From Crossaster papposus (taxonomy: Eukaryota > Echinodermata > Asteroidea > Velatida > Solasteridae), in the NCBI GenBank assembly GCA_037893245.1, contig JBAIAA010000543.1:248001-312000 (forward strand): a DNA stretch of 64,000 bases. The letters run 5' to 3'. The notes under the pieces are model-generated. The model had not been told where the DNA came from, ran no database searches, and saw only the letters and a list, made by a program, of their open reading frames with translations. The translations under genes and the position numbers were made by a program. Each line of letters opens with the position of its first letter. Within the stretch, counting starts at the first letter, position 1. This document shows positions 9,601-23,500 of the stretch, one piece after another.

Positions 9601-12600
9601 ACAGCAGAGGTAGAAGACAGAGATAGAGTATATCCACGTGTCTCACTCAGCCTACTCAGAAGGAACAGCAGAGGTAGAAGACAGAGATAGAGTATATCCA
9701 CGTGTCTCACTCACCTTGCTCAGAAGGAACAGCAGAGGTAGAAGACAGAAATAGAGTATATCCACGTGTCTCATTCAGCCTGCTCAGAAGGAACAGCAGA
9801 GGTAGAAGACAGTGATATGGTATATACACGTGTCTGATCTACACCTCACTCAGCAGGCTCAGAAGGAACAGCAAAGGTAAAAGACAGAGATAGAGTATAT
9901 ACACGTGTGTCACTCAGCCTGCTCAGAAGGAACAGCAGAGGTAGAAGACAGATATAGTGTATATCCACGTGTCTGATCTACACCTCACTCAGGCTGCTCA
10001 GAAGGAACAGCAGAGGTAGAAGACAGAGATAGAGTATATTCACGTGTCTAATTTACACCTCACTTAGCCTGCTAAGAATGAGCAGCAGAGGTAGCAGACA
10101 GAGATAGAGTATATCCACGTGTCTGATCTACACCTCACTCAGCCTGCTCAGAAGAAACAGCAGGGGTATAAGACAGAGATAGATTATATCCACGTGTCTC
10201 ACTCAGCCTGCTCAGAAGGAACACCAGAGGTAGAATACAGAGATAGAGTATATCCACGTGTCTGATCTACACCTCACTCAGCCTGCTCAGAAGGAACAGC
10301 AGAGGTAGAAGACAGAGATAGAGTATATCCACGTGTCTCACTCAGGCTGCTCAGAAGGAACAGCAGAGGTAGAAGACGGATATAGAGTATATCCACGTGT
10401 CTGATCTACACCTCACTCAGCCTGCTCAGAAGGAACAGCAGAGGTAGAAGACAGAGATAGAGTATATCCACGTGTCTCACTCAGCCTGCTCAGAAGGAAC
10501 AGCAGATGTAGAATACAGTGATAGAGTATATCCACGTGTCTCACTCAGCCTGCTCAGAAGGAACAGCAGAGGTAGAAGACAGAGATAGAGTATATCCACG
10601 TGTCTCACTCAGCCTACTCAGAAGGAACAGCAGAGGTAGAAGACAGAGATAGAGTATATCCACGTGTCTCACTCACCTTGCTCAGAAGGAACAGCAGAGG
10701 TAGAAGACAGAAATAGAGTATATCCACGTGTCTCATTCAGCCTGCTCAGAAGGAACAGCAGAGGTAGAAGACAGTGATAGGGTATATCCACGTGTCTGAT
10801 CTACACCTCACTCAGCAGGCTCAGAAGGAACAGCAAAGGTAGAAGACAGAGATAGAGTATATTCACGTGTCTAATTTACACCTCACTTAGCCTGCTAAGA
10901 ATGAACAGCAGAGGTAGAAGACAGAGATAGAGTATATCCACGTGTCTGATCTACACCTCACTCAGCCTGCTCAGAAGAAACAGCAGGGGTAGAAGACAGA
11001 GATAGAGTATATCCACGTGTCTCACTCAGCCTGCTCAGAAGGAACAGCAGAGGTAGAAGACAGAGATAGTGTATATCCACGTGTCTGATCTACACCTCAC
11101 TCAGCCTGCTCAGAAGGAACAGCAGGGGTAGAAGACAGAGATAGAGTATATCCACGTGTCTCACTCAGCCTGCTCAGAAGGAACAGCAGAGGTAGAAGAC
11201 AGAGATAGTGTATATCCACGTGTCTGATCTACACCTCACTCAGGCTGCTCAGAAGAAACAGCAGGGGTAGAAGACAGAGATAGAGTATATCCACGTGTCT
11301 CACTCAGCCTGCTCAGAAGGAACAGCAGAGGTAGAAGACAGATATAGTGTATATCCACGTGTCTGATCTACACCTCACTCAGGCTGCTCAGAAGGAACAG
11401 CAGAGGTAGAAGACAGAGATAGAGTATATTCACGTGTCTAATTTACACCTCACTTAGCCTGCTAAGAATGAACAGCAGAGGTAGAAGACAGAGATAGAGT
11501 ATATCCACGTGTCTGATCTACACCTCACTCAGCCTGCTCAGAAGAAACAGCATGGGTAGAAGACAGATATAGAGTATATCCACGTGTCTCACTCAGCCTG
11601 CTCAGAAGGAACAGCAGAGGTAGAAGACAGAGATAGTGTATATCCACGTGTCTGATCTACACCTCACTCAGCCTGCTCAGAAGGAACAGCAGGGGTAGAA
11701 GACAGAGATAGAGTATATCCACGTGTCTCACTCAGTCTGCTCAGAAGGAACAGCAGAGGTAGAAGACAGAGATAGAGTATATCCACCTGTCTGATCTACA
11801 CCTCACTCAACCTGCTCAGAAGGAACACCAGAGGTAGAATACAGAGATAGAGTATATCCACGTGTCTGATCTACACCTCACTCAGCCTGCTCAGAAGGAA
11901 CAGCAGAGGTAGAAGACAGAGATAGAGTATATCCACGTGTCTCACTCAGGCTGCTCAGAAGGAACAGCAGAGGTAGAAGACGGAAATATAGTATATCCAC
12001 GTGTCTGATCTACACCTCACTCAGCCTGCTCAGAAGGAACAGCAGAGGTAGAAGACAGAGATAGAGTATATCCACGTGTCTCACTCAGCCTGCTCAGAAG
12101 GAACAGCAGAGGTAGAATACAGTGATAGAGTATATCCACGTGTCTCACTCAGCCTGCTCAGAAGGAACAGCAGAGGTAGAAGACAGAGATAGAGTATATC
12201 CACGTGTCTCACTCAGCCTACTCAGAAGGAACAGCAGAGGTAGAATACAGAGATAGAGTATATCCACGTGTCTCACTCACCTTGCTCAGAAGGAACAGCA
12301 GAGGTAGAAGACAGAAATATAGTATATCCACGTGTCTCATTCAGCCTGCTCAGAAGGAACAGCAGAGGAAGAAGACAGAGATAGAGTATATCCACGTGTC
12401 TGATCTACACTTCACTCAGGGTGCTCAGAAGGAACAGCAGAGGTAGAAGACAGAGATAGAGTATATCCACGTGTCTGATCTACACCTCACTCAGCCTGCT
12501 CAGAAGGAACAGCAGAGGTAGAAGACAGAGATAGAGTATATCCACGTGTCTGATCTACACCTCACTCAGCCTGCTCAGAAGGAACAGCAGAGGTAGAATA

Positions 12601-13786
12601 CAGAGATAGAGTATATCCACGTGTCTCACTCAGGCTGCTCAAAAGGAACAGCAGAGGTAGAAGACGGAGATAGAGTATATCCACGTGTCTGATCTACACC
12701 TCACTCAGCCTGCTCAGAATGAACAGCAGAGGTAGAAGACAGAGATAGAGTATATCCACGTGTCTCACTCAGCCTGCTCAGAAGGAACAGCAGAGGTAGA
12801 ATACAGTGATAGAGTATATCCACGTGTCTCACTCAGCCTGCTCAGAAGGAACAGCAGAGGTAGAAGACAGAGATAGAGTATATCCACGTGTCTCACTCAG
12901 CCTACTCAGAAGGAACAGCAGAGGTAGAAGACAGAGATAGAGTATATCCACGTGTCTCACTCAGGCTGCTCAGAAGGAACAGCAGAGGTAGAAGACGGAG
13001 ATAGAGTATATCCACGTGTCTGATCTACACCTCACTCAGCCTGCTTAGAAGGAACAACAGAGGTAGAAGACAGAGATAGAGTATATCCACGTGTCTCACT
13101 CAGCCTGCTCAGAAGGAACAGCAGAGGTAGAATACAGTGATAGAGTATATCCACGTGTCTCACTCAGCCTGCTCAGAAGGAACAGCAGAGGTAGAAGACA
13201 GAGATAGAGTATATCCACGTGTCTCACTCAGCCTACTCAGAAGGAACAGCAGAGGTAGAAGACAGAGATAGAGTATATCCACGTGTCTCACTCACCTTGC
13301 TCAGAAGGAACAGCAGAGGTAGAAGACAGAAATAGAGTATATCCACGTGTCTCATTCAGCCTGCTCAGAAGGAACAGCAGAGGTAGAAGACAGTGATATG
13401 GTATATACACGTGTCTGATCTACACCTCACTCAGCAGGCTCAGAAGGAACAGCAAAGGTAAAAGACAGAGATAGAGTATATACACGTGTGTCACTCAGCC
13501 TGCTCAGAAGGAACAGCAGAGGTAGAAGACAGATATAGTGTATATCCACGTGTCTGATCTACACCTCACTCAGGCTGCTCAGAAGGAACAGCAGAGGTAG
13601 AAGACAGAGATAGAGTATATTCACGTGTCTAATTTACACCTCACTTAGCCTGCTAAGAATGAGCAGCAGAGGTAGCAGACAGAGATAGAGTATATCCACG
13701 TGTCTGATCTACACCTCACTCAGCCTGCTCAGAAGAAACAGCAGGGGTATAAGACAGAGATAGATTATATCCACGTGTCTCACTCA
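6625..13786 (+). repeat. Large tandem duplication, two copies of 3581 bp
   Basis: Copy 1 (about 6625-10205) and copy 2 (about 10206-13786) carry the same succession of variants at a constant offset of 3581 bp, for example the AACACCAGAGG monomer at 6641 and 10222. I saw only scattered single-base differences, such as GAGACAGTG (7621) against GAGATAGTG (11202) and CTCGGAAGG near 6844 against CTCAGAAGG. 3581 equals 29 S plus 23 L. The junction is placed within shared sequence, so the ends are uncertain by tens of bases. Confidence 0.88.
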
Positions 13787-14292
13787 GCCTGCTCAGAAGG
13801 AACAGCAGAGGTAGAAGACAGAGATAGTGTATATCCACGTGTCTGATCTACACCTCACTCAGCCTGCTCAGAAGGAACAGCAGGGGTAGAAGACAGAGAT
13901 AGAGTATATCCACGTGTCTCACTCAGCCTGCTCAGAAGGAACAGCAGAGGTAGAAGACAGAGATAGAGTATATCCACCTGTCTGATCTACACCTCACTCA
14001 ACCTGCTCAGAAGGAACACCAGAGGTAGAATACAGAGATAGAGTATATCCACGTGTCTGATCTACACCTCACTCAGCCTGCTCAGAAGGAACAGCAGAGG
14101 TAGAATACAGAGATAGAGTATATCCACGTGTCTCACTCAGGCTGCTCAGAAGGAACAGCAGAGGTAGAAGACGGAGATAGAGTATATCCACGTGTCTGAT
14201 CTACACCTCACTCAGCCTGCTCAGAAGGAACAGCAGAGGTAGAAGACAGAGATAGAGTTTATCCACCTGTCTGATCTACACCTCACTTAACC
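13787..14292 (+). repeat. Satellite stretch between two duplications
   Basis: Ordinary S and L monomers including the CACCTGTCTGATC and AACACCAGAGG variants that also mark the start of the 3581-bp unit. No other feature seen. Confidence 0.9.
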
Positions 14293-15397
14293 TGCTCAGA
14301 AGGAACACCAGAGGTAGAATACAGAGATAGAGTATATCCACGTGTCTGATCTACACCTCACTCAGCCTGCTCAGAAGGAACAGCAGAGGTAGAAGACAGA
14401 GATAGAGTATATCCACGTGTCTCACTCAGGCTGCTCAGAAGGAACAGCAGAGGTAGAAGACGGAGATAGAGTATATCCACGTGTCTGATCTACACCTCAC
14501 TCAGCCTGCTCAGAAGGAACAGCAGAGGTAGAAGACAGAGATAGAGTATATCCACGTGTCTCACTCAGCCTGCTCAGAAGGAACAGCAGAGGTAGAATAC
14601 AGTGCTAGAGTATATCCACGTGTCTCACTCAGCCTGCTCAGAAGGAACAGCAGAGGTAGAAGACAGAGATAGAGTATATCCACGTGTCTCACTCAGCCTA
14701 CTCAGAAGGAACAGCAGATGTAGAAGACAGAAATATAGTATATCCACGTGTCTCATTCAGCCTGCTCAGAAGGAACAGCAGAGGTAGAAGACAGAGATAG
14801 AGTATATCCACGTGTCTGATCTACACTTCACTCAGGGTGCTCAGAAGGAACACCAGAGGTAGAATACAGAGATAGAGTATATCCACGTGTCTGATCTACA
14901 CCTCACTCAGCCTGCTCAGAAGGAACAGCAGAGGTAGAAGACAGAGATAGAGTATATCCACGTGTCTCACTCAGGCTGCTCAGAAGGAACAGCAGAGGTA
15001 GAAGACGGAGATAGAGTATATCCACGTGTCTGATCTACACCTCACTCAGCCTGCTCAGAAAGAACAGCAGAGGTAGAAGACAGAGATAGAGTATATCCAC
15101 GTGTCTCACTCAGCCTGCTCAGAAGGAACAGCAGAGGTAGAATACAGTGCTAGAGTATATCCACGTGTCTCACTCAGCCTGCTCAGAAGGAACAGCAGAG
15201 GTAGAAGACAGAGATAGAGTATATCCACGTGTCTCACTCAGCCTACTCAGAAGGAACAGCAGAGGTAGAAGACAGAAATATAGTATATCCACGTGTCTCA
15301 TTCAGCCTGCTCAGAAGGAACAGCAGAGGTAGAAGACAGAGATAGAGTATATCCACGTGTCTGATCTACACTTCACTCAGGGTGCTCAGAAGGAACA
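14293..15397 (+). repeat. Tandem duplication, two copies of 545 bp
   Basis: The 8-monomer unit L-S-L-S-S-S-S-L occurs at about 14293-14837 and 14838-15382. AACACCAGAGG lies at 14306 and 14851 and the rare CAGTGCTAGAG variant occurs in both copies. 545 equals 5 S plus 3 L, which I confirmed by reading the monomers. Confidence 0.85.
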
Positions 15398-18300
15398 GCA
15401 GAGGTAGAAGACAGAGATAGAGTATATCCACGTGTCTGATCTACACCTCACTCAGCCTGCTCAGAAGGAACAGCAGAGGTAGAAGACAGAGATAGAGTAT
15501 ATCCACGTGTCTGATCTACACCTCACTCAGCCTGCTCAGAAGGAACAGCAGAGGTAGAAGACAGAGATAGAGTATATCCACGTGTCTCACTCAGGCTGCT
15601 CAAAAGGAACAGCAGAGGTAGAAGACGGAGATAGAGTATATCCACGTGTCTGATCTACACCTCACTCAGCCTGCTCAGAAGGAACAGCAGAGGTAGAATA
15701 CAGTGATAGAGTATATCCACGTGTCTCACTCAGCCTGCTCAGAAGAAACAACAGAGGTAGAAGACAGAGATAGAGTATATCCACGTGTCTCACTCAGCCT
15801 ACTCAGAAGGAACAGCAGAGGTAGAAGACAGAGATAGAGTATATCCACGTGTCTCACTCAGGCTGCTCAGAAGGAACAGCAGAGGTAGAAGACGGAGATA
15901 GAGTATATCCACGTGTCTGATCTACACCTCACTCAGCCTGCTCAGAAGGAACAACAGAGGTAGAAGACAGAGATAGAGTATATCCACGTGTCTCACTCAG
16001 CCTGCTCAGAAGGAACAGCAGAGGTAGAATACAGTGGTAGAGTATATCCACGTGTCTCACTCAGCCTGCTCAGAAGGAACAGCAGAGGTAGAAGACAGAG
16101 ATAGAGTATATCCACGTGTCTCACTCAGCCTACTCAGAAGGAACAGCAGAGGTAGAAGACAGAGATAGAGTATATCCACGTGTCTCACTCACCTTGCTCA
16201 GAAGGAACAGCAGAGGTAGAAGACAAAAATAGAGTATATCCACGTGTCTCATTCAGCCTGCTCAGAAGGAACAGCAGAGGTAGAAGACAGTGATAGGGTA
16301 TATACACGTGTCTGATCTACACCTCACTCAGCAGGCTCAGAAGGAACAGCAAAGGTAAAAGACAGAGATAGAGTATATACACGTGTCTCACTCAGCCTGC
16401 TCAGAAGGAACAGCAGAGGTAGAAGACAGAGATAGAGTATATCCACGTGTCTGATCTACACTTCACTCAGGGTGCTCAGAAGGAACAGCAGAGGTAGAAG
16501 ACAGAGATAGAGTATATCCACGTGTCTGATCTACACCTCACTCAGCCTGCTCAGAAGGAACAGCAGAGGTAGAAGACAGAGATAGAGTATATCCACATGT
16601 CTGATCTACACCTCACTCAGCTTGCTCAGAAGGAGCAGCAGAGGTAGAAGACAGAGATAGAGTATATCCACGTGTCTCACTCAGGCTGCTCAGAAGGAAC
16701 AGCAGAGGTAGAAGACAGAGATAGAGTATATCCACGTTTCTGATCTACACCTCACTCAGGGTGCTCAGAAGGAACAGCAGAGGTAGAAGACAGAGATAGA
16801 GTATATCCACGTGTCTGATTTACACCTCACTTAGCCTGCTAAGAATGAACAGCAGAGGTAGAAGACAGAGATAGAGTATATCCACGTGTCTGATCTACAC
16901 CTCACTCAGCCTGCTCAGAAGGAACAGCAGGGGTAGAAGACAGAGATAGAGTATATCCACGTGTCTCACTCAGCCTGCTCAGAAGGAACAGCAGAGGTAG
17001 AAGACAGAGATAGTGTATATCCACGTGTCTGATCTACACCTCACTCAGGCTGCTCAGAAGGAACAGCAGAGGTAGAAGACAAAGATATAGTATATCCACG
17101 TGTCTGATTTACACCTCACTTAGCCTGCTCAGAATGAACAGCAGGGGTAGAAGACAGAGATAGAGTATATCCACGTGTCTCACTCAGCCTGCTCAGAAGG
17201 AACAGCAGAGGTAGAAGACAAAGATAGTGTATATCCACGTGTCTGATCTACACCTCACTCAGGCTGCTCAGAAGGAACAGCAGAGGTAGAAGACAGAGAT
17301 AGAGTATATTCACGTGTCTGATTTACACCTCACTTAGCCTGCTAAGAATGAACAGCAGAGGTAGAAGACAGAGATAGAGTATAATCCACGTGTCTGATCT
17401 ACACCTCACTCAGCCTGCTCAGAAGGAACAGCAGGTGTAGAAGACAGAGATAGAGTATATCCACGTGTCTCACTCAGCCTGCTCAGAAGGAACAGCAGAG
17501 GTAGAAGACAGAGATAGTGTATATCCACGTGTCTGATCTACACCTCACTCAGGCTGCTCGGAAGGAACAGCAGGGGTAGAAGACAGAGATAGAGTATATC
17601 CACGTGTCTCACTCAGCCTGCTCAGAAGGAACAGCAGAGGTAGAAGACAGAGATAGTGTATATCCACGTGTCTGATCTACACCTCACTCAGGCTGCTCGG
17701 AAGGAACAGCAGAGGTAGAAGACAGAGATAGAGTATATCCACCTGTCTGATCTACACCTCACTCAACCTGCTCAGAAGGAACACCAGAGGTAGAATACAG
17801 AGATAGAGTATATCCACGTGTCTGATCTACACCTCACTCAGCCTGCTCAGAAGGAACAGCAGAGGTAGAAGACAGAGATAGAGTATATCCACGTGTCTCA
17901 CTCAGGATGCTCAGAAGGAACAGCAGAGGTAGAAGACGGAGATAGAGTATATCCACGTGTCTGATCTACACCTCACTCAGCCTGCTCAGAAGGAACATCA
18001 GAGGTAGAAGACAGAGATAGAGTATATCCACGTGTCTCACTCAGCCTGCTCAGAAGGAACAGCAGAGGTAGAATACAGTGATAGAGTATATCCACGTGTC
18101 TCACTCAGCCTGCTCAGAAGGAACAGCAGAGGTAGAAGACAGAGATAGAGTATATCCACGTGTCTCACTCAGCCTACTCAGAAGGAACAGCAGAGGTAGA
18201 AGACAGAAATAGAGTATATCCACGTGTCTCACTCACCTTGCTCAGAAGGAACAGCAGAGGTAGAAGACAAAAATAGAGTATATCCACGTGTCTCATTCAG

Positions 18301-21300
18301 CCTGCTCAGAAGGAACAGCAGAGGTAGAAGACAGAGATAGAGTATATCCACGTGTCTGATCTACACTTCACTCAGGGTGCTCAGAAGGAACAGCAGAGGT
18401 AGAAGACAGAGATAGAGTATATCCACGTGTCTGATATACACCTCACTCAGCCTGCTCAGAAGGAATAGCAGAGGTAGAAGACAGAGATATAGTATAATCC
18501 ACGTGTCTGATCTACACCTCACTCAGCTTGCTCAGAAGGAGCAGCAGAGGTAGAAGACAGAGATAGAGTATATCCACGTGTCTCACTCAGGCTGCTCAGA
18601 AGGAACAGCAGAGGTAGAAGACAGAGATAGAGTATATCCACGTTTCTGATCTACACCTCACTCAGGGTGCTCAGAAGGAACAGCAGAGGTAGAAGACAGA
18701 GATAGAGTATATCCACGTATCTGATTTACACCTCACTTAGCCTGCTAAGAATGAACAGCAGAGGTAGAAGACAGAGATAGAGTATATCCACGTGTCTGAT
18801 CTACACCTCACTCAGCCTGCTCAGAAGCAACAGCAGGAGTAGAAGACAGAGATAGAGTATATCCACGTGTCTCACTCAGCCTGCTCAGAAGGAACAGCAG
18901 AGGTAGAAGACAGAGATAGTGTATATCCACGTGTCTGATCTACACCTCACTCAGGCTGCTCAGAAGGAACAGCAGAGGTAGAAGACAAAGATATAGTATA
19001 TCCACGTGTCTGATTTACACCTCACTTAGCCTTCTCATAATGAACAGCAGAGGTAGAAGAAAGAGATAGAGTATATCCACCTGTCTGATCTACACCTCAC
19101 TCAACCTGCTCAGAAGGAACACCAGAGGTAGAAGACAGAGATAGAGTATATCCACGTGTCTGATCTACACCTCACTCAGCCTGCTCAGAAGGAACAGCAG
19201 AGGTAGAAGACAGAGATAGAGTATATCCACGTGTCTCACTCAGGCTGCTCAGAAGGAACAGCAGAGGTAGAAGACAGAGATAGAGTATATCCACGTGTCT
19301 GATCTACACCTCACTCAGCCTGCTCAAAAGGAACAGCAGAGGTATAATACAGTGATAGAGTATATCCACGTGTCTCACTCAGCCTGCTCAGAAGGAACAG
19401 CAGAGGTAGAAGACAGATATAGAGTATATCCACGTGTCTCACTCATCCTACTCAGAAGGAACAGCAGAGGTAGAAGACAGAGATAGAGTATATCCACGTG
19501 TCTCACTCACCTTGCTCAGAAGGAACAGCAGAGGTAGAAGACAGAGATAGAGTATATCCACGTGTCTCATTCAGCCTGCTCAGAAGGAACAGCAGAGGTA
19601 GAAGGCAGTGATAGAGTATATCCACGTGTCTGATCTACACCTCACTCAGCAGGCTCAGAAGGAACAACAGAGGTAGAAGACAGAGATAGAGTATATCCAC
19701 GTGTCTCACTCACCTGGCTCAGAAGGAACAGCAGAGGTAGAAGACAGAGATAGAGTATATCCACGTGTCTCACTCAGCCTGATCAGAAGGAACAGCAGAG
19801 GTAGAAGATAGAGATAGAGTGTATCCACGTGTCTCTCCAAGGCTGCTCAGAAGGAACAGCAGAGGTAGAAGACAGAGATAGAGTATATCCACGTGTCTCA
19901 CTCAGCCTGATCAGAAGGAACAGCAGAGGTAGAAGATAGAGATAGAGTGTATCCACGTGTCTCACCCAGGCTGCTCAGAAGGAACAGCAGAGGTAGAAGA
20001 CAGTGATAGGGTATATCCACGTGTCTCACTCAGCCTGCTCAGAAGGAACAGCAGAGGTAGAAGACAGAGATAGTGTATATCCACGTGTCTCACTCAGCCT
20101 GCTCACAAGGAACAGCAGAGGTAGAAGACAGAGATAGAGTATATCCACGTGTCTGATCTACACCTCACTCAGCAGGCTCAGAAGGAACAACAGAGGTAAA
20201 AGACAGAGATAGAGTATATCCACGTGTCTCACTCAGCCTGCTCAGAAGGAACAGCAGAGGTAGAAGACAGAGATAGAGTATATTCACGTGTCTGATCTAC
20301 ACCTCACTCAGGCTGCTCAGAAGGAACATCAGATGTTGAAGACAGAGATATAGTATATCCACGTGTCTGATCTACACCTCACTCAGCCTGCTCAGAAGGA
20401 ACAGCAGAGGTAGAAGACAAAGATAGAGTATATCCACGTGTTTCACTCAGGCTGCTCAGAAGGAACAGCAGAGGTAGAAGACAGAGATAGAGTATATCCA
20501 CGTGTCTGATCTACACCTCACTCAGGGTGCTCAGAAGGAACAGCAGAGGTAGAAGACAGAGATAGAGTATATCCACGTGTCTGATTTACACCTCACTTAG
20601 CCTGCTCAGAATGAACAGCAGGGGTAGAAGACAGAGATAGAGTATATCCACGTGTCTCACTCAGCCTGCTCAGAAGGAACAGCAGAGGTAGAAGACAAAG
20701 ATAGTGTATATCCACGTGTCTGATCTACACCTCACTCAGGCTGCTCAGAAGGAACAGCAGAGGTAGAAGACAGAGATAGAGTATATCCACGTGTCTGATT
20801 TACACCTCACTTAGCCTGCTAAGAATGAACAGCAGAGGTAGAAGACAGAGATAGAGTATATCCACGTGTCTGATCTACACCTCACTCAGCTTTCTCAGAA
20901 GGAGCAGCAGAGGTAGAAGACAGAGATAGAGTATATCCACGTGTCTCACTCAGGCTGCTCAGAAGGAACAGCAGAGGTAGAAGACAGAGATAGAGTATAT
21001 CCACGTGTCGGATCTACACCTCACTCAGGGTGCTCAGAAGGAATAGCAGATGTAGAAGACAGAGATAGATTATATCCACGTGTCTGATTTACACCTCACT
21101 TAGCCTGCTAAGAATGAACAGCAGAGGTAGAAGACAGAGATAGAGTATATCCACGTGTCTGATCTACACCTCACTCAGCCTGCTCAGAAGGAACAGCAGG
21201 GGTAGAAGACAGAGATAGAGTATATCCACGTGTCTCACTCAGCCTGCTCAGAAGGAACAGCAGAGGTAGAAGACAGATATAGTGTATATCCACGTGTCTG

Positions 21301-23500
21301 ATCTACACCTCACTCAGGCTGATCAGAAGGAACAGCAGAGGTAGAAGACAAAGATATAGTATATCCACGTGTCTGATTTACACCTCACTTAGCCTTCTCA
21401 GAATGAACAGCAGAGGTAGAAGAAAGAGATAGAGTATATCCACCTGTATGATCTACACCTCACTCAACCTGCTCAAAAGGAACACCAGAGGTAGAAGACA
21501 GAGATAGAGTATATCCACGTGTCTGATCTACACCTCACTCAGCCTGCTCAGAAGGAACAGCAGAGGTAGAAGACAGAGATAGAGTATATCCACGTGTCTC
21601 ACTCAGGCTGCTCAGAAGGAACAGCAGAGGTAGAAGACAGAGATAGAGTATATCCACGTGTCTGATCTACACCTCACTCAGCCTGCTCAAAAGGAACAGC
21701 AGAGGTAGAATACAGTGGTAGAGTATATCCACGTGTCTCACTCAGCCTGCTCAGAAGGAACAGCAGAGGTAGAAGACAGAGATAGAGTATATCCACGTGT
21801 CTCACTCAGCCTACTCAGAAGCAACAGCAGAGGTAGAAGACAGAGATAGAGTATATCCACGTGTCTCACTCACCTTGCTCAGAAGGAACAGCAGAGGTAC
21901 AAGACAGAGATATAGTATATACACGTGTCTCACTCAGCCTGCTCAGAAGGAACAGCAGAGGTAGAAGACAGAGATAGAGTATATCCACGTGTCTCACTCA
22001 GCCTGATCAGAAGGAACAGCATAGGTAGAAGATAGAGATAGAGTATATCCACGTGTCTCACCCAGGCTGCTCAGAAGGAACAGCAGAGGTAGAAGACAGA
22101 GATAGAGTATATCCACGTGTCTGATCAACACCTCACTCAGCCTGCTCAGAAGGAACAGCAGAGGTAGAAGACAGAGATAGAGTATATCCACGTGTCTCAC
22201 TCAGCCTTCTCAGAAGGAACAGCAGTGGTAGAAGACAGTGATAGAGTATATCCACGTGTCTCACTCAGCCTGCTCAGAAGGAACAGCAGAGGTAGAAGAC
22301 AGATATAGGGTATATCCACGTGTCTCACTCAGCCTACTCAGAAGGAACAGCAGAGGTAGAAGACAGAGATAGAGTATATCCACGTGTCTCACTCACCTTG
22401 CTCAGAAGGAACAGCAGAGGTAGAAGACAGAGATAGAGTATATCCACGTGTCTGATCTACACCTCACTCAGGCTGCTCAGAAGGAACATCAGAGGTTGAA
22501 GACAGAGATATAGTATATCCACGTGTCTGATCTACACCTCACTCAGCCTGCTCAGAAGGAACAGCAGAGGTAGAAGACAAAGATAGAGTATATCCCCGTG
22601 TCTGATCTACACCTCACTCAGCTTGCTCAGAAGGAGCAGCAGAGGTAGAAGACAGAGATAGAGTATATCCACGTGTCTCACTCAGGCTGCTCAGAAGGAA
22701 CAGCAGAGGTAGAAGACAGAGATAGAGTATATTCACGTGTCTGATTTACACCTCACTTAGCCTGCTAAGATTGAACAGCAGAGGTAGAAGACAGAGATAG
22801 AGTATATCCACGTGTCTGATCTACACCTCACTCAGCCTGCTCAGAAGAAACAGCAGGGGTAGAAGACAGAGATAGAGTATATCCACGTGTCTCACTCAGC
22901 CTGCTCAGAAGGAACAGCAGAGGTAGAAGACAGAGATAGTGTATATCCACGTGTCTGATCTACACCTCACTCAGGCTGCTCAGAAGGAACAGCAGAGGTA
23001 GAAGACAGAGATAGAGTATATTCACGTGTCTAATTTACACCTCACTTAGCCTGCTAAGAATGAACAGCAGAGGTAGAAGACAGAGATAGAGTATATCCAC
23101 GTGTCTGATCTACACCTCACTCAGCCTGCTCAGAAGAAACAGCAGGGGTAGAAGACAGAGATAGAGTATATCCACGTGTCTCACTCAGCCTGCTCAGAAG
23201 GAACAGCAGAGGTAGAAGACAGAGATAGTGTATATCCACGTGTCTGATCTACACCTCACTCAGCCTGCTCAGAAGGAACAGCAGGAGTAGAAGACAGAGA
23301 TAGAGTATATCCACGTGTCTCACTCAGCCTGCTCAGAAGGAACAGCAGAGGTAGAAGACAGAGATAGTGTATATCCACGTGTCTGATCTACACCTCACTC
23401 AGGCTGCTCGGAAGGAACAGCAGAGGTAGAAGACAGAGATAGTGTATATCCACCTGTCTGATCTACACCTCACTCAACCTGCTCAGAAGGAACACCAGAG
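15398..23500 (+). repeat. Satellite, mixed S and L higher-order structure
   Basis: Only satellite monomers. Blocks of S (CCTGCTC), S (CCTACTC), S (ACCTTGCTC), S (CATTCAG with GTGATAG) and L (GCAGGCTC) recur, for example near 16.06-16.33 and 19.37-19.65 kb. Two monomers carry a one-base insertion (GTATAATCC) near 17385 and 18494. S copies with CCTGATCAGAAGG lie near 19.8-19.97 and 22.0 kb. No gene or mobile element seen. Confidence 0.9.

Noticed and set aside
17385..18494. GTATAATCC as promoter-like (TATAAT) sites
   Set aside because: They are one-base insertions in two monomers of a eukaryotic satellite; resemblance to a bacterial -10 box has no meaning here.
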